The notes under the pieces are model-generated. The model made no database searches. It was not told the origin of the DNA and saw only the letters and a program-made list of their open reading frames with translations. DNA of 64,000 nucleotides, taken from the NCBI GenBank assembly GCA_019802505.1, contig JAFMOC010000006.1, positions 4,869,501 to 4,933,500 of the forward strand. The letters run 5' to 3'. The position numbers and the translations under genes are program-made. Position 1 is the stretch's first letter; each line of letters starts with the position of its first letter. This DNA comes from Corydoras sp. C115 (taxonomy: Eukaryota > Chordata > Actinopteri > Siluriformes > Callichthyidae). Shown piece after piece: positions 10,516 to 23,269 of this stretch.

Positions 10516-10797
10516 CTTTTTTAACTTGTTTATATTTAATAATTACTAGACATAATACAGTTTCCTCTGGGTTCTCCATTTTTCTCCCATAGTCTGAAAA
10601 CATGGATCAGGCTAAATTGTATACTCCAAATTACCCCATATACAGTGTGTTTGTGTGTGTCTGTGTGAGTGATTGTGTCCCCAGTGATAGATTGGCACCC
10701 TGTCCCTCGTGTATCTGCACAGCGCCTGGATGGGCATGGAGAATCCCCCCCCTGCGACCCTAGTAGAGGATAAAGTGGAAGATAATGGATGGATGAA
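10516..10797 (+). mobile_element. Chimeric V-SINE with AT-rich head
   Basis: Starts with TTAACTTGTTTATATTTAAT and the following 20 bases, close to the insert in the SINE at 8812. It then joins the V domain at the same point (CAGTTTCCTCTGGGTTCTCC) and runs to a normal tail with a GGATG end. It has no tRNA head and no A or B box. Confidence 0.8.
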
Positions 10798-10919
10798 CAT
10801 AAACCCTTCAATTAAAAACACACTGCCTGGCATCCTAGACATGCCTGTCATAGTGGGGCTTGTAATGAATCCTATAATGTTGTCCCTTTAGAAAGCAAAA
10901 GATGACGAATGAATGTGTA

Positions 10920-10962
<43 letters not shown>

Positions 10963-11649
10963 GGGGATCCAATCATGTGGTCTTACTGCTGTTTAGTCTG
11001 GGTTGCATCATCATACATACACACTCACAAACTGAATAAGAGCAACTTAATAATGTCCTGCTCATTAGCATGGTTTATTTAGGGGTTAGAATGCAGTGTG
11101 TGTATAAGCTATTGCAAATGTGGTAGAGAAATGTTTTTAATTGTAATTTGAGAGTCAATATCACTGTGTGCACAAAAAAACAGGTATGATGTACCAGGAC
11201 AATAACAGGACAATATATTAATTTATTGTTGGTATTATGTAACTTGATAAATGCATTGTAAAAAGATGATTTCATTTTCCAAATAATTAAGCTTTATCAC
11301 TTTAAAATACATTTTACATGTGAGGTAAACACTTTTGATTATCAAAATCTTCCTGAAGCAGCTGCTTATCCTTATTTGATAACTGAAGTATGGATCAATA
11401 CCAAGGTGAACTGAAGGCTATCTGATGCTGCAAGCACAATTAATCTCTTCTACATAGTTTTCAGACAGGCATATCCACTCTGTTTGCTATCTGATGGATC
11501 AGCAAAGACTCGGGGAAAGAGTTGTCTTATTAACATATCAAGATATCTCAGTGTTTTTGTTCTTCTAACATTTATCATCTTGATGCAACCTGGACACATC
11601 ATCAGTGATGTTACCTGGGGTCATGGAGTGTTTCAGGTCTTTCAAACAT
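10798..11649. other. Intergenic DNA with GT microsatellite
   Basis: A (GT)n run occupies 10922-10959. The rest shows no gene. Confidence 0.6.
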
Positions 11650-11885
11650 CATACACTCTCACCCAGGCGAACCAACTGGGGTTGATCGGGTCCCAGCTTG
11701 TGTCCAGGTGGTGCTACCGCACCCACGGTTCTCCTCTCCTCTTCCACAGCCACCTTGAGGCAATTTCTGCTGCCTCAGTGACTTCCTTGATAGCCCTCCT
11801 CTTTCTGGCCCCATGATGCCCAGGGTGTTGTAGGCCCTGCAGAGAAAATGGCCAGCAAAACCTCTGCACCCCACCTCAATGGGCT
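11650..11885 (-). mobile_element. Possible non-LTR retrotransposon 3' fragment
   Basis: The minus-strand translation includes YNTLGIMGPERGGLSRKSL and, in a shifted frame, a VTEAAE-ASRWLWKRR-like run. This recalls the C-terminal region of some fish LINE reverse transcriptases. The sequence is GC-rich against its AT-rich surroundings and is broken by frameshifts. Identification is from memory of family patterns and is tentative. Confidence 0.35.
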
Positions 11886-11969
11886 CACACTGTAAAATTC
11901 TAAAAAATGCAGTTAGCTATAACCTAATTTGACTTATGCTTAAGATGTTACACTTGCTCCCGTTATAAA

Positions 11970-12130
<161 letters not shown>

Positions 12131-12365
12131 GGCAATTTAAAAAAAAGAAAAAGCAAAAAAGAAAGATGCAGCACTAAAATTGAGACTACAATATAACAAT
12201 GTAACATGTGTTATGTTACAATAATAATGTGTACAACTATATTAGGGTGTAATGTGAAGTCAAATAATCATTTAACATGTCACAGGTGAAATATTTACAG
12301 TCGAGTGCATTGAAAGCTGTGCAATGTTTATAATTGTTTTATAAAATGGCATTTGATAAAATATG

Positions 12366-12590
12366 GTTAGCCCAATCACCTCTCAGCGCTGGGGATTCCA
12401 GGTTCGAATCCTAATCTGGGTGGAGTGTCCAAGTTCTCCCCATGTCCATGTGTGTTTCCTCTCAAAGTCAAAAAACATGGATTTAAGGTAAATTGAATGC
12501 TCTAAATTGCCCCAAATAGTGTGTGTTTGTGTTTGTGTGAGTAAGTGTGTGTCCAGAGATAGATTGGTGTCCTGTCCTGCGTGTATGTAC
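12366..12590 (+). mobile_element. Truncated V-SINE
   Basis: Starts within the head (GGTTAGCCCAATCACCTCTC), keeps the B box GGTTCGAATCC and a shortened V domain, and breaks off in the tail after TTGGTGTCCTGTCCTGCGTG. No terminal GATG repeat. Confidence 0.82.
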
Positions 12591-14177
12591 ATGTTTCAGC
12601 TCGGAAGAGTGGTTCCGTCAATACAGCGTATGTAACATACGTTACAGTGCATGGTTTATCAGTTTGGTTTGGTGGCTGTTTTAAGGATTGTTGAAGCACA
12701 TTGAAGTGTCCTCCTGATTACTGGCTGCCCATGCTCTCGTGCCTTCTGCTGAATGTTTCTGTCAAGTCACATGAACATTTGAGGTATCAGTTACAGCTAT
12801 GCATGATATGTAAGGTACATATGCCCTTTAATCAATACTTTATATACATTGCAGCAATGTTTCGGTGAAATGGCTATGCATGTTTATCATGTTTGTCACC
12901 AAAATTAGCTTAACCTCTCTATGGAGGGAATCGAGTCTGGCATATGGTTAATTGTACACTAAAATGTCCTGCAGAGGGGCAAAAGCTTGATACTTCGCTT
13001 ACTAAATGCCTTTTGAAAGTCTTACTTCACCTAGTTGATTTGCAAGAGATCCAGTGGCACGAAGGAGCAGCATGGGTAAGGGACTCCAGGCTCAGGAAAC
13101 AGCTCCCAGGACAATTGGGGCCACACATAAACACTGATTGACAGATTTGCAATACACATGCATTGTCAGCAATTAGTAAGATTCTATTCAGCAAGTATTA
13201 CAGCTTATAAATGCTTTGGTAGCCAGCCAGAGTTTTGAACCATTCTTTCCAGGGTTTCTGGCTCTGGAAGATATATGAGCTATGTTGCACGCATTACTTT
13301 TTTGAGATTCATTAACATATGTTTGATTTTTATTTATAGATCCTGATGGCCATAGTCATATGAGCATGGTACTACATTAAGAAAATCATTTTAATTAGCA
13401 CAATTTGCAGCTGTATCAAAAAATGCAACCAAGTTTTCTGTGTCCAGGTCATCTAGGAGGACAAAAAAACACTCAAAATATTTGCTTTGTTATAGAAGTC
13501 CATGAAAAATAGACGTCAGTGTGTATATGACAAAAATAAAGTGTGGGAGGGGGTGAGGTCAGTTGGGTGAATGCCACTTTATGCTAAGTGAATGCATATA
13601 ATTATGTTCATCATGTCTTTACTCAGTTGCTTTCCTCATTAAAGACTTTTTTTCTAATAAATTGATGAACGTTTTGAATTTTTATATTATTTGTTCTCTT
13701 TATCTTCTTTTATAACTTTAATATTTATATATATTTTCATGCACTGCTGTGCATAGAAAGTGCAGCTGTTGAAATAGACTATAAGTTTAAAAAGAAAGGA
13801 GGTGGTTTAAAATACACACACATTCCATAATATGTCTATAACAGCAACTAAATAGCACAAGGTCAGACAAAAATGTTTTAATATTATTAAAAAATTATCA
13901 AACAGTACCAGTCCCAGCACCTGCTCCTCCATGTTCCAGGCTGACATTGAAAACATATGTATTTTCAGCAGGTCCTATTCCTTATCCAGCTGTCTGAATG
14001 CACCCCTCATCATCTGACTCAACATTTTACACATTGTTGCTGAATAAGTAATGCAGACAGAGCCACTGATGGATCTAGAATGTTTTCAAGATAATATAAT
14101 CAACATGTGTAAAAAAAAAAAGATGATGAAAAAAAAAAATCACCACTACTATGACTTATGCAATATTTTGTTGTTTT
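12591..14177. other. Intergenic DNA, no gene recognised
   Basis: A 65-codon frame at 12944-13141 has ordinary composition but no recognised family, no splice context and no neighbouring exons, so it is not called. Text near 12770-12830 (GAGGTATCAG, CAGCTATGCA) recurs weakly near 38960-39000, suggesting an old dispersed repeat. Confidence 0.45.
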
Positions 14178-15125
14178 ATACAGTATACAGTTGGGAAAAT
14201 AAGTAGTGAATGCTTCTACACATTTCTCAGTAAATATTTGATTTCAAATTTTTTTTAAACAGATGTCAAATAACTGAATAAATCTGTAATGATATAGGCT
14301 GACACATTGAAAAAGTGTAAAAAAAAACAAAATGTATTTAATATTTACTGGAAAACAGTTGTAGGTAATAACAGCATTAAAACACGTTCTGTATGGAATG
14401 CATTGTTTAGGTATGATTTTGGACCATTCTTCAATGTACAGTAAACTGTCTTGAAATCTTATAGATTCCGGGAGTTTCTTCTGTAACCTATCAGATCTTC
14501 AGTTCTTATCATAGACTTTCAGTTTGATTTGATTTGGGTGATTGGCTGGGCTGTTCCAGCAGTTTCGATTTCTTTTTCTGAAACCACATGAGATTTTCTG
14601 TGGCTGTGTGTTTGGGATTAAAATCTTGCTTCAATGTCCACCCTCATTTAATTTTAACATGATGGTAGATGGCACCACATTCCGATCAAAAATGTCTTGT
14701 TACATTTCTTTATTCATTCTTTCTTCAGTTATATGAAGTCTGCTAGTGCGATATGACATCCAAAGAGTTTACCTTTGGTCTTATGCGATTATATTATCAC
14801 ATTATTTTATAGGTTGTCTAAATGTTGTGCAGCAAAATTCAATGTGTTTTTTCTTTAGCAATGGAATCTTGTGTGTGCATAGGAGCCATGACGATTAAAG
14901 TTATTACTTATTGTTTGTTTTTTTTAAACAACTGTACCTACTAATTCCATGTCTTAAGTCTCAACACTTGTGACTCCTGTGTCAGAAAGCTTTAGAAGTT
15001 CAGAAATACATCTGTAACCAATAGCATCGGTATGTGTTGACTATCTATCTATTACAGCATGCTCCTTCTGTGACATTTTGGTAAGGAGAAACTTGTAGGC
15101 TATCAATTAGGACTAAATGGATTTA
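14178..15125 (-). mobile_element. Degenerate Tc1/mariner remnant
   Basis: Starts TACAGTTGGGAAAATAAGTA, like Tc1 terminal repeats. It continues with TTTCTCAGTAAATATTTGAT and a transposase middle read on the minus strand (14570-14760: AAACCACATGAGATTTTCTG, GTGTTTGGGATTAAAATCTTG-like, CATTCTTTCTTCAGTTATAT). Heavily mutated. Distinct from the 24738 element and from the 3086 remnant. Confidence 0.55.
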
Positions 15126-16897
15126 GTCTGTTTTGGCCCCCACTGATTTACACAGATTTCATTCAGAAAGCGACTCTTTAAAAAAAACAAGGTTTTGCTA
15201 TTGATTTGCAATTTCTCCCTGATATCTGACCGCCGGAATGTATTTAAAATAAATTACAGAATCTTGTCCTAGGTCAAAATAAGACAAATATTGTTGGACT
15301 GCTGTGTGCAACTGCAGGCCTGTGTTCTTCTTAGTTAGAGCCTAGTCCAGTGAGAGACAGGAGCCTCTTTTTCCCTTTTTCCATAGGGGCTTTAACTAAG
15401 GCAGCACTCATCAAAAGAGAGTCTGCACTGTTACTGCTCTTGGTCTATGCAGCAGCTCTGAGTACTTCCAGCTGCCTGCAATGAATAACACTGCCCAGAA
15501 CACACAGTTTCTATACACTCTCACATCAAAATGTGCTCTCTCTTACTTTCAGAACTGTGTTTTACTCTTATAGAATATCCTAATCTAACAGTTTTTAGTT
15601 CAATCATTCCCTTTTTGTTAAGAAGTATGTGGTTGATGATATATAGTGCATGTTTATTAGCTAATATTTGTCAGAGTTATAAAACCTACTGTTTCAGCTA
15701 CATTCTCAGGAGCAGTCCAAGAAGTACATCTCACAGCATGTGTACTGTGAATGGTCATCTAAGCATTACAGTGAGATGAATGTAGACCCTTAGATCATTT
15801 ACTAAAATAACAAGTAAGCTGCATTACCTACAAAATGTACACGTGATGGTTAAACACTATGCAATTTATTAACTATATTTAAGCAATAATGTTTTGTTTG
15901 GCTTTTTGCAGGCATGCCTTTCACAACAGGAGAATTGTATCATATCTACGCAATATGTGATTTTGGAACATATTTGATTTTTTAAAAACAATATAATTTA
16001 AATCATTCACAGAACATGATCTGTTGTGCTAAATAAAACTTTACACATAAAAATGCACAATTTACCTAAAAAATAAAAAGACACACAAAAGTGCTCTATT
16101 AATTTATTGTGTGCTCGCGTGGGCTGCAGCTGTCCTGAAACAGGAGATGTCTGTGTTAAGACACTGGAGTTCATGTTTTTGTTAGGCTTTTTGCAGGCAT
16201 GGCTTTTAAGACCCATGCATTATTTTCAGATTATGTGGAGTTTGTTTTAGGCCTTGATAAAGTAGACCAAATCACATATGGCCTTCTATAAAACCAGATC
16301 CCTTGCAGTGGCAGATGACTGTAGGGTACTTTTAACATCTATAATAAATTATTTCACTGATTTATAAATTAAAATGGTCAGAAACATCAAATGGTTCATA
16401 AGTAATTATGGCATACTGTTTTGAAAATATGGTTTATGAAAGTAAAGTCAAAGTACTAATAGATTTGCATCATCTTGTTTCTATTCGCACAGAGGAATTC
16501 ACCAACCAAGTGTGATATTTAAGATAAGCAAGTAAAGATAAGATAAGCAACAATCCGACCTCTAGTTGAACTGGGTGATAGACCTTTTTTAAGTAACTTA
16601 AATTCAAGAAACATATACTTAATTTTTTATATTGAATTAATTAATTATATTCGCAGTTTGCCATCAACCAAATAATGAATGAATATGTAACATACTTAAA
16701 CACTACAGGGATAGGACACGAGCATTGCCAGTCTCAAATATAGATTTTAATAAAACTTTGGGAACACTTTTTTATGAAAGCGTTTCCAGTATCATAATGC
16801 ATTATAAATGTAGTTATAGTTTAATGCTAATTTATCACAACACTTATCACTTATCAAATGTTAATCTACATATATGTTCATAATCACACTCAAAGTT
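15126..16897. other. Intergenic DNA, possible regulatory stretch
   Basis: No gene. Positions 15290-15540 are repeat-free, nearer 45% GC and rich in short words such as AGCAGCTCTGAG and TCATCAAAAGAG, unlike the AT-rich flanks. The remainder is AT-rich and unremarkable. Confidence 0.45.
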
Positions 16898-17247
16898 CAT
16901 TCATTCATTCATTCATTATCTTCCACTCTGTCCTATATTAGGGTCGCGGAGGGGTTCCCCATGCCCATCCAGGGGAGAACGTTTTGGGCGCTGGGCAGAT
17001 ACACCCAGGACAGGGCGCCAATCCATCGCTGGGCACACACTCACACAGACACGCACACATACACACATTATATGGGGCAATTTGGAGAACTCAATTGACT
17101 TGAGCCATGTTTTTGGACTGTGGTAGGAAACCGGAGAACCCGGAGGAAACCCACGTGGACACGGGAAGAACATGGAATCTCCACCCAGATGGGGATTCAA
17201 ACCGGGAATCCCTAGTGCTGAGAGGTGGACGTGCTAACCAATAAGTT
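16898..17247 (-). mobile_element. V-SINE, reverse orientation
   Basis: Begins with (ATTC)n and CTTCCACTCTGTCC, passes through the complement of the V domain (GGAGAACCCGGAGGAAACCC) and B box (GGATTCAAACC), and ends in a damaged head near CGTGCTAACCAATAAG. No clear target duplication found. Confidence 0.9.
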
Positions 17248-18122
17248 ATAAGTTTTATAACAATATTTCATTAGCCTTTATAAAACAACGCGAACATTAA
17301 CATGATTGCAAAGATCTGTAGTTTATAATTTATTAAAACAATTTAGCAGTTATGGGGAAATCTCTGTAAGTCAGAGTACTTAATGTATCCTCAACTGACA
17401 TTTTGGAGTGCCATTGTCACGCTGCACCTCTGGCGTGATGCTGCGTGACGCTGGAAAAGGTACACAGAAGAGGGATTTTTACTAAAAACTTTAGAAACTA
17501 AAACAACACTGACAAAGGAACATACTAGGAAAACTTACAACAACCCAAAACGACGGTGGCGTAGAAAATTACACGAAGAAACACAAAAAATTTCAAATAA
17601 TCAACAGGTGGGATTTATAACCAAGAGAACCAATGAACTATCGCGACAGAGCACATGTGACTGATAAACCCAGGTGAGGGCAGTAAAGAATATAAATCAA
17701 TATTGAAATGTTGTGAACGATCACTTCACGATGCAATGTGTAAAATAAAAGAGAATGACTGGTGAGAACCTAAAACTGACAGACCAGACAGACTGACCAG
17801 ACATGTTGCTGGTAAGACATTATATTTCTCATGAAACTATGTCAAATTTAGCAAGACAATATTAATTTCAACTTAATTTGGCACAAGTTACTATAATTCG
17901 GTTTCATTGACATCATGACATGTTGCTTATTAAATTGAAAGATTATGTGTATCAGTAGTTAACATGGTCTGTTTAATATGTTTTCTCTTCATAAATTTGT
18001 TTATTTTAAAAAAGTAAAATTGGGCATTTCAATATTTGTAACATAAATGTAGTAGTGAAAATCCAGATTTGTGTTTTGTGTTTTATACAGTAGCTTTGTG
18101 ATTATGTAGCATAACCACAAAG
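17248..18122. other. Intergenic DNA, no gene recognised
   Basis: Contains a stretch (17415-17700) less AT-rich than its flanks, with GCGTGATGCTGCGTGACGC and other CG dinucleotides. It could be an old repeat, but no family is recognised. Confidence 0.4.
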
Positions 18123-18447
18123 CCAGCTGGGGATCTAGGTTTGAATCCCAATCCTGGGTGGTGTTTCCATGTTCTCCTCGTGTCTGTGTGGGTTTCCTCC
18201 GGGTTCTCCGGTTTCCTCCCACAGTCCAAAAACATGGATCAAGGTAAATTGAATGCTCCAAATTGCCACATATAGAGTGTGTTTGTGTGAGTGTCTTTGT
18301 GAGTGAGTGTGTGCCCAGCGATAGATTAGCGCCTGTCCTAGGTGTATCTGCACACTGCCCGAAACATTCTCCCCTGGATGGGCATGGGGAACCCCCCTGC
18401 GATCGTAATAGAAGATTAAGCAGAAGAAAATGGATAGATGGATGGTA
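18123..18447 (+). mobile_element. V-SINE with eroded head
   Basis: The A box is not recognisable. The B box reads GGTTTGAATCC, and the V domain and tail are well kept, ending in TAGATGGATGG. The B-box change would weaken pol III transcription. Confidence 0.85.
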
Positions 18448-18904
18448 TTTAGAAGTTGAATTGACTAAAGTAGTCAGACTGTCCTAAGATGCCTTCACAA
18501 TGAACAGTTTTAAATAAAGGGGTGATACACTTTCTAATCATAAAATCACACATGAGGTAGGAAGAGAGCAGGTGGCCCAGCCAATCACAAAAAGGTCCCA
18601 GCACAGCGGGACTGAGACTGGAAAGCATAGGGCCATCTGGATGGTGGCTGGGCTACAAAAATGGACCTTCAATAGACTGCTAAAACATGACAGACCCTCA
18701 ATGTGATCCAACTGGCAAGAACTACAGTTAATGCAATTAACTGTAATTGTTTTGTTATACTCTAATGTTTATTTCCTGTATGTGTACTGAAACAGCACAA
18801 AAAAAAACTATGAAAAAAGTCAAAATTTATATAATTCCAAGCAAAACTCGGACAAAATTAATGGTCGTTAAATAACTTTGTGTCAAGCATGTGATGCTTG
18901 TTTA

Positions 18905-19115
18905 AAATCACAAAGAAGCTTTACAGTGCTTAAAGCCTAAAACCCCCAAAGAGCCAGCCAAAGCGACAGTGGAAAGAAAAAACTCCCTGTTGTTTTTATT
19001 TAGGAAGAAACTTGGGGTGACTTGGGGTCACCCTTATCCTCCTTGAGCGACCAGGCAGCATTAACAGTGTAGGACACTCATATATAGATTGTGTAGTGAT
19101 CAGGTTTAGAAACAT
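18905..19115. repeat. Dispersed fish repeat, copy 1
   Basis: Shares an ordered series of words with 29625-29830: AAGC-GCTTTACA, AACCCCCAAAGAGC, GAAAGAAAAAACTCCCTGTT, GGAAGAAAC, CTCATCCTCCTTGA or equivalent, GGGCAGCATCAACAGTGTAG or equivalent. The same words are common in teleost genomes. The element class is unknown to me. Positions 18448-18904 just upstream hold nothing recognised. Confidence 0.75.
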
Positions 19116-19895
19116 CAGGGGCTTTAGCCCAGATCCCTTATTCCCCCTCTGTCCTCTTTAAAAAGTGCCCTTTCATGAGTGTATTTATCCATTTTTCAAA
19201 CTGTTGTGCTACATTGATTTAGTTTGATCATTCATTAGTTATATTGGATAAAATAAAATTACATATGAAATATGTCTGTCAGCAGTGGATAGCACATTCA
19301 TTTCTAATAAATGATAATTTTTGAATAAATGAACCTGAGCTTCGGCAGAAAAGCATGAATCTGTTTTACGAATCATTCGCAGATGAGCCAGTTTTAACAA
19401 AGTTTTTCTTTGAAATAACGTAACTTTGCGACTGTATGCGCCATTAGAAAATTTCTGACGGTTTCTAAAAGCTGAGAAGCTGCTCTTTACTGCCAACATA
19501 CAGTTATTACGGTAACTTTACTCCCGCTACTGGCGAAAAAAATCACACACATACAGAGCTTGGAAGAACAAACCGTTGACAGTGACGCCATTGTTCGGTC
19601 CCGCTGCTGGAAGAGAGGCGGCCAGAGAAAGCTGCTCTCATTTGATTCGGGGCTACTGACAAAATTACCGGGGCTATAGATCTGGAAGCCCAGGTCTAAT
19701 GATGCGCCTGACTATAACAATTGGTAAACTATATAAGTCCATGCAGGCCATCCTGCAGGACTGCCAGTCCAACATAAATTGAGGTTCCATCCAGTAATTG
19801 TCATAGCCACAGTGCTCCGGCAGAGTCATGGATGAAGATGTAATAGGGGTGGGCAATATAAAAATCACACCTGAAACCAAATGAAAATGAGAGAA
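19116..19895. other. Intergenic DNA with GC-richer unexplained block
   Basis: From about 19540 to 19840 base composition shifts to near 50% GC. A minus-strand frame of 68 codons (19674-19880) includes LPEHCGYDNYWMEPQFMLDW. I recognise no family. It could be a decayed exon, a processed pseudogene piece or an old transposon. It directly abuts the Tc1 remnant. Confidence 0.35.
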
Positions 19896-20640
19896 GTTGG
19901 CCTAATCTTTGTACTGTGTGTCTATGTGTCACACTAAGCAGCCCAAATCAATGATGGATAAGCAGCCCCAATCAAATCAAAGAAATTCAAGCTGTCCTGC
20001 ATCCTCAGAGTGCATCAGTGTCTGTGCAAACTATCCATTGACATTTGAATGTAATGAAATGCTCGGGCAGGAGACCCAGGAGGAACACACTGCTGACACA
20101 GAGACATAAAAAGACTGCAGTTTGTCAAAAAGTAAGTGAGTAAGCCAAAATCTATCTGGGAAATTATCTTGTTGACATAATTTTGTAAAGCACACATTGT
20201 ACTGTTTACCAAAAATAAAATGAAGCCTACAAAGGTTCCTACAGTCAAATATGGTGAAGGTTTAAAGATGTTTTGGAATTGTATTGCTTCATCTGGCACT
20301 GGTCGCCTTGACATCACGACATCTAAAGATTACCAAAAGATTATGGGTCACAATGTAGTGTCAGAAACCTAGGTTAGGTTTCTGACACTACATTGTGTGC
20401 AAACAGGACAAAGCACTGTTTGCAAGAGAAGAGTGGTCCAAAGTTTCAGTTGAGAAGTGAAAGAAGCTTGTCGATGGTCATAGAAAGTGTCTAATTCTAG
20501 TTATTTCTTTATGAGCTGGATGGATGAGCAACCAAATATTAAGTTTAAGGGGCCTATAATTTTGTCCAGACAACTTTTTGCACACACAAAGGAAATAAAC
20601 ATGTGTACACCAAAACATGTGTTATTGCAATAATTTATCT
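19896..20640 (+). mobile_element. Decayed Tc1/mariner transposon remnant
   Basis: Plus-strand transposase fragments in the right order: the region around 19990-20110 (CTGCATCCTCAGAGTGCATC, CTGACACAGAGACATAAAAA), then 20230-20330 (GGTTCCTACAGTCAAATATGG-like; TCATCTGGCACTGGTCGCCT), and a C-terminal part (GAAGAGTGGTCCAAAGTTTC, GCAACCAAATATTAAGTTTA). Frames are broken and the catalytic QDND segment is missing. A 22-base fold-back sits at 20349-20397. Confidence 0.75.
20349..20397. repeat. Perfect 22-base inverted repeat with 5-base loop
   Basis: The left arm 20349-20370 is the exact complement of the right arm 20376-20397; the loop is AGGTT. The right arm stands where Tc1 relatives continue with unrelated sequence, which suggests a fold-back copying event rather than an original feature. 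Confidence 0.93.
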
Positions 20641-23183
20641 AGATAATAAAACAAAAATAAATCAAATTTCTCGTGGAAGTTATCCAGTTGGGGGGGGGGG
20701 TGGGCAATAGATGACAACAAAATGACATTTAACAGGTTGTGGGATGGTCAGTGCATGGAATTCAAATGAAACAGTGTTAGATAAAAGTGTACAAGGAGAA
20801 AATTTTCATTTGTGGGAAATAAGTAAACATTTTTGCTGATTGAAGGAGAATGAGAATAGTGAAAATTAGTTGAGATGGCAGCTGGGGTAGCGGATTTCTC
20901 TGGGCTAAGACCCGAATACCACAGTAAGCAGCAATCGAGAGTGAAAATAAAATCAGATTTCTTGGTGGCCGAATGACAGTTCTGTAGAGAAGGTGAAAGA
21001 CTTGTTTGTATTTACTTGCTGCAAAGTTTGCAGGTGTGCAAGAGTGTGCTCTTTCTTCTGAGGAAAAAAACGTCTGCTTCAGAAGGAAATGACATGGATA
21101 AACTGAAAACACATAGCGATTTGAAAGTTTAAATGGGTATAAAAACAGATTTCAGAAGAAGTGAATTGTCTATGAGGAGTAGCTAACAAAACGGTAGGTG
21201 AAAGAAAAATGTATGTTGTGTAAAACCACTAATAACAGCTATATTAAGTATAAGTTTAATGTCTTAAAAAATCACACAAAATTCGCAACCAGCAAAGATT
21301 ATGTAATAAAAGATATAGGTATTACTGTGACCCTATAGGTGCAAAAGCACAGATCTAAAATGCAGAACAGGGTATCTGATGCAACAGAAACTAGTTCCTT
21401 CACAAAACGCCTGAATTATTCTCACATACAAGCGAATACAAAGAGGTAAATGTATCTAATAACGTGTACAGGGAGTAGACACAATGATTAAAGACTTCAG
21501 AGGCACTACTGTGTCTGATCCAATAATACCAACACAACATCAGTGTCACTGCAGTGCTGAGAACCATCTATCACTTAAATTCTACTTGCTCTGTGGTAAA
21601 CCTGTGGGGCTCCTGAGTCAGAAAACCGTGTAAATCAGACTAAGTATGTAGAAAAACTTTGATTGTTTATTGTACCACAAATAGACCACAAAGTAAATGT
21701 TTGTGCTAAGTGAACTAAGTGTATTCAATAAGGTGTGTATTCATACAGGGTAACCGAAAAGTAACTGCATTGGAAAATTAGTAATAAAAAAAGTATTAAA
21801 AGAAAAATAAATAAATTAAAATGTAATATGTAAAAATTAAGAAATATTTGAAAGACAAATATTCATACCACATTTTCAGAAGAAGCTGAAATATCATGTA
21901 TTGCATGTTACAAATACCTGTTCAAATAGAAGGTTATTTAAAAGCTTGAAAATTTTTTTTTTTAAGTTTCAAACATATTTCCTCAGCAATGTACATTAGT
22001 TTTGGGTGACTAGAGTCCCATTTTAACTGATTTCCTAGAAAAATTCCAGCCTTAATTACATAGTTAAACAACTCTGACAATAGGTCTGAGGAAAGCCCAA
22101 ACGTGAACATGCACCTGCTCCAAATAATTTGGCAGCTGCTGAGCCATCATGTTTCTGAATTTGTTTACATGTGGGATAAGTGTCGTGTTCTAGAGAAAGA
22201 GGTAAATGAAAAAATTAAGCAAAATCAATCCTCTTTTTTAATTGCTTTTGACACATGACACTATTTTCTATAAGTCTAGGCATAAAGCAGGGAAAAGAAA
22301 GGCGGGGGGGGGGGGGGGGCACCACACGGAGTCTTTTATCTATAGTTAAGGATTGAACCTAGCCTTAGAAGTCCCATTTTTCTGCAAAAGTAGTAGTCCC
22401 TGGAGGTTGTAGTGCAGGTTTTTAACAAGCATCCCCCAGTATTTGCTTAACTAGCAGAGGCCTGTCATGTCCCAGATAAATGCAATATATGGTAAGAAGA
22501 AGGGGACAGGGGATTTAATTCTGTCAAATACCAAGAGGAACAGATGGAGCTTGATTAATCTTGAAAGGGAGGCATTACCTGCTCAGCAACTACAATTATT
22601 ACAGAGCTTTGGGTTCATTGTCAATCAAAGAGGCACTTGAGGAGAGGCAGCAGCTGGGGCAGATGGTTGAGATTCAGCAGGGCTTCATCAGAAGTCAGGA
22701 CAGGGGCCAACCCTAAGGCATTGTACAAAGTCTCTCCTTTCTTACTGTCTTCATTTTTTTTCTTAAATGCATCTATAAAGAGATATTTAAGCCCCTGAGT
22801 AGGCCTATAAGTAAAGTGAAAATTGTCTCAGTGTTTGATTTTGACCATGTCATTAGCAATATTCAAAAAGGGAGAAGGAACAGTTAATATTGACACTTGA
22901 AGAACAATTTCAAACCTCTTTTGAAATCCTTTTTGAAAATTTGGCTTTGTAAAACATCAGTTTAAATGACATTTTGTTGCTTTGTAAACACACTAATCTT
23001 AAAACATTTTCTACATAAAAAATACATGAAATATTATATGTACCTCAACTTACAGGCCACAATTTTAGACTGTATTATATTTAATAACTCCTAACTGCAT
23101 TGCTGATGTGGACTCACAATGCAACAATTTAACATATTAACATTTTATTAAAAAAAAAAAATAAAATAAAATAAAAATAAATA

Positions 23184-23188
<5 letters not shown>
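20641..23188. other. Long intergenic stretch, possible conserved elements
   Basis: No gene seen. G-runs lie at 20692-20701 and about 22303-22319, and A-rich (AAAT)n at 23150-23188. Two unique, less AT-rich stretches (about 22080-22200 and 22450-22720) have homeodomain-type words (ATTATTACAG, TTGATTAATC) and no repeat similarity. They are candidates for enhancers in the sox11 gene desert. A minus-strand frame at 20777-21112 has no recognised family. Confidence 0.4.

Positions 23189-23266
<78 letters not shown>
23189..23266. repeat. (AT)n microsatellite
   Basis: About 38 uninterrupted AT units, directly followed by the 57-bp tandem repeat. Confidence 0.95.
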
Positions 23267-23269
<3 letters not shown>

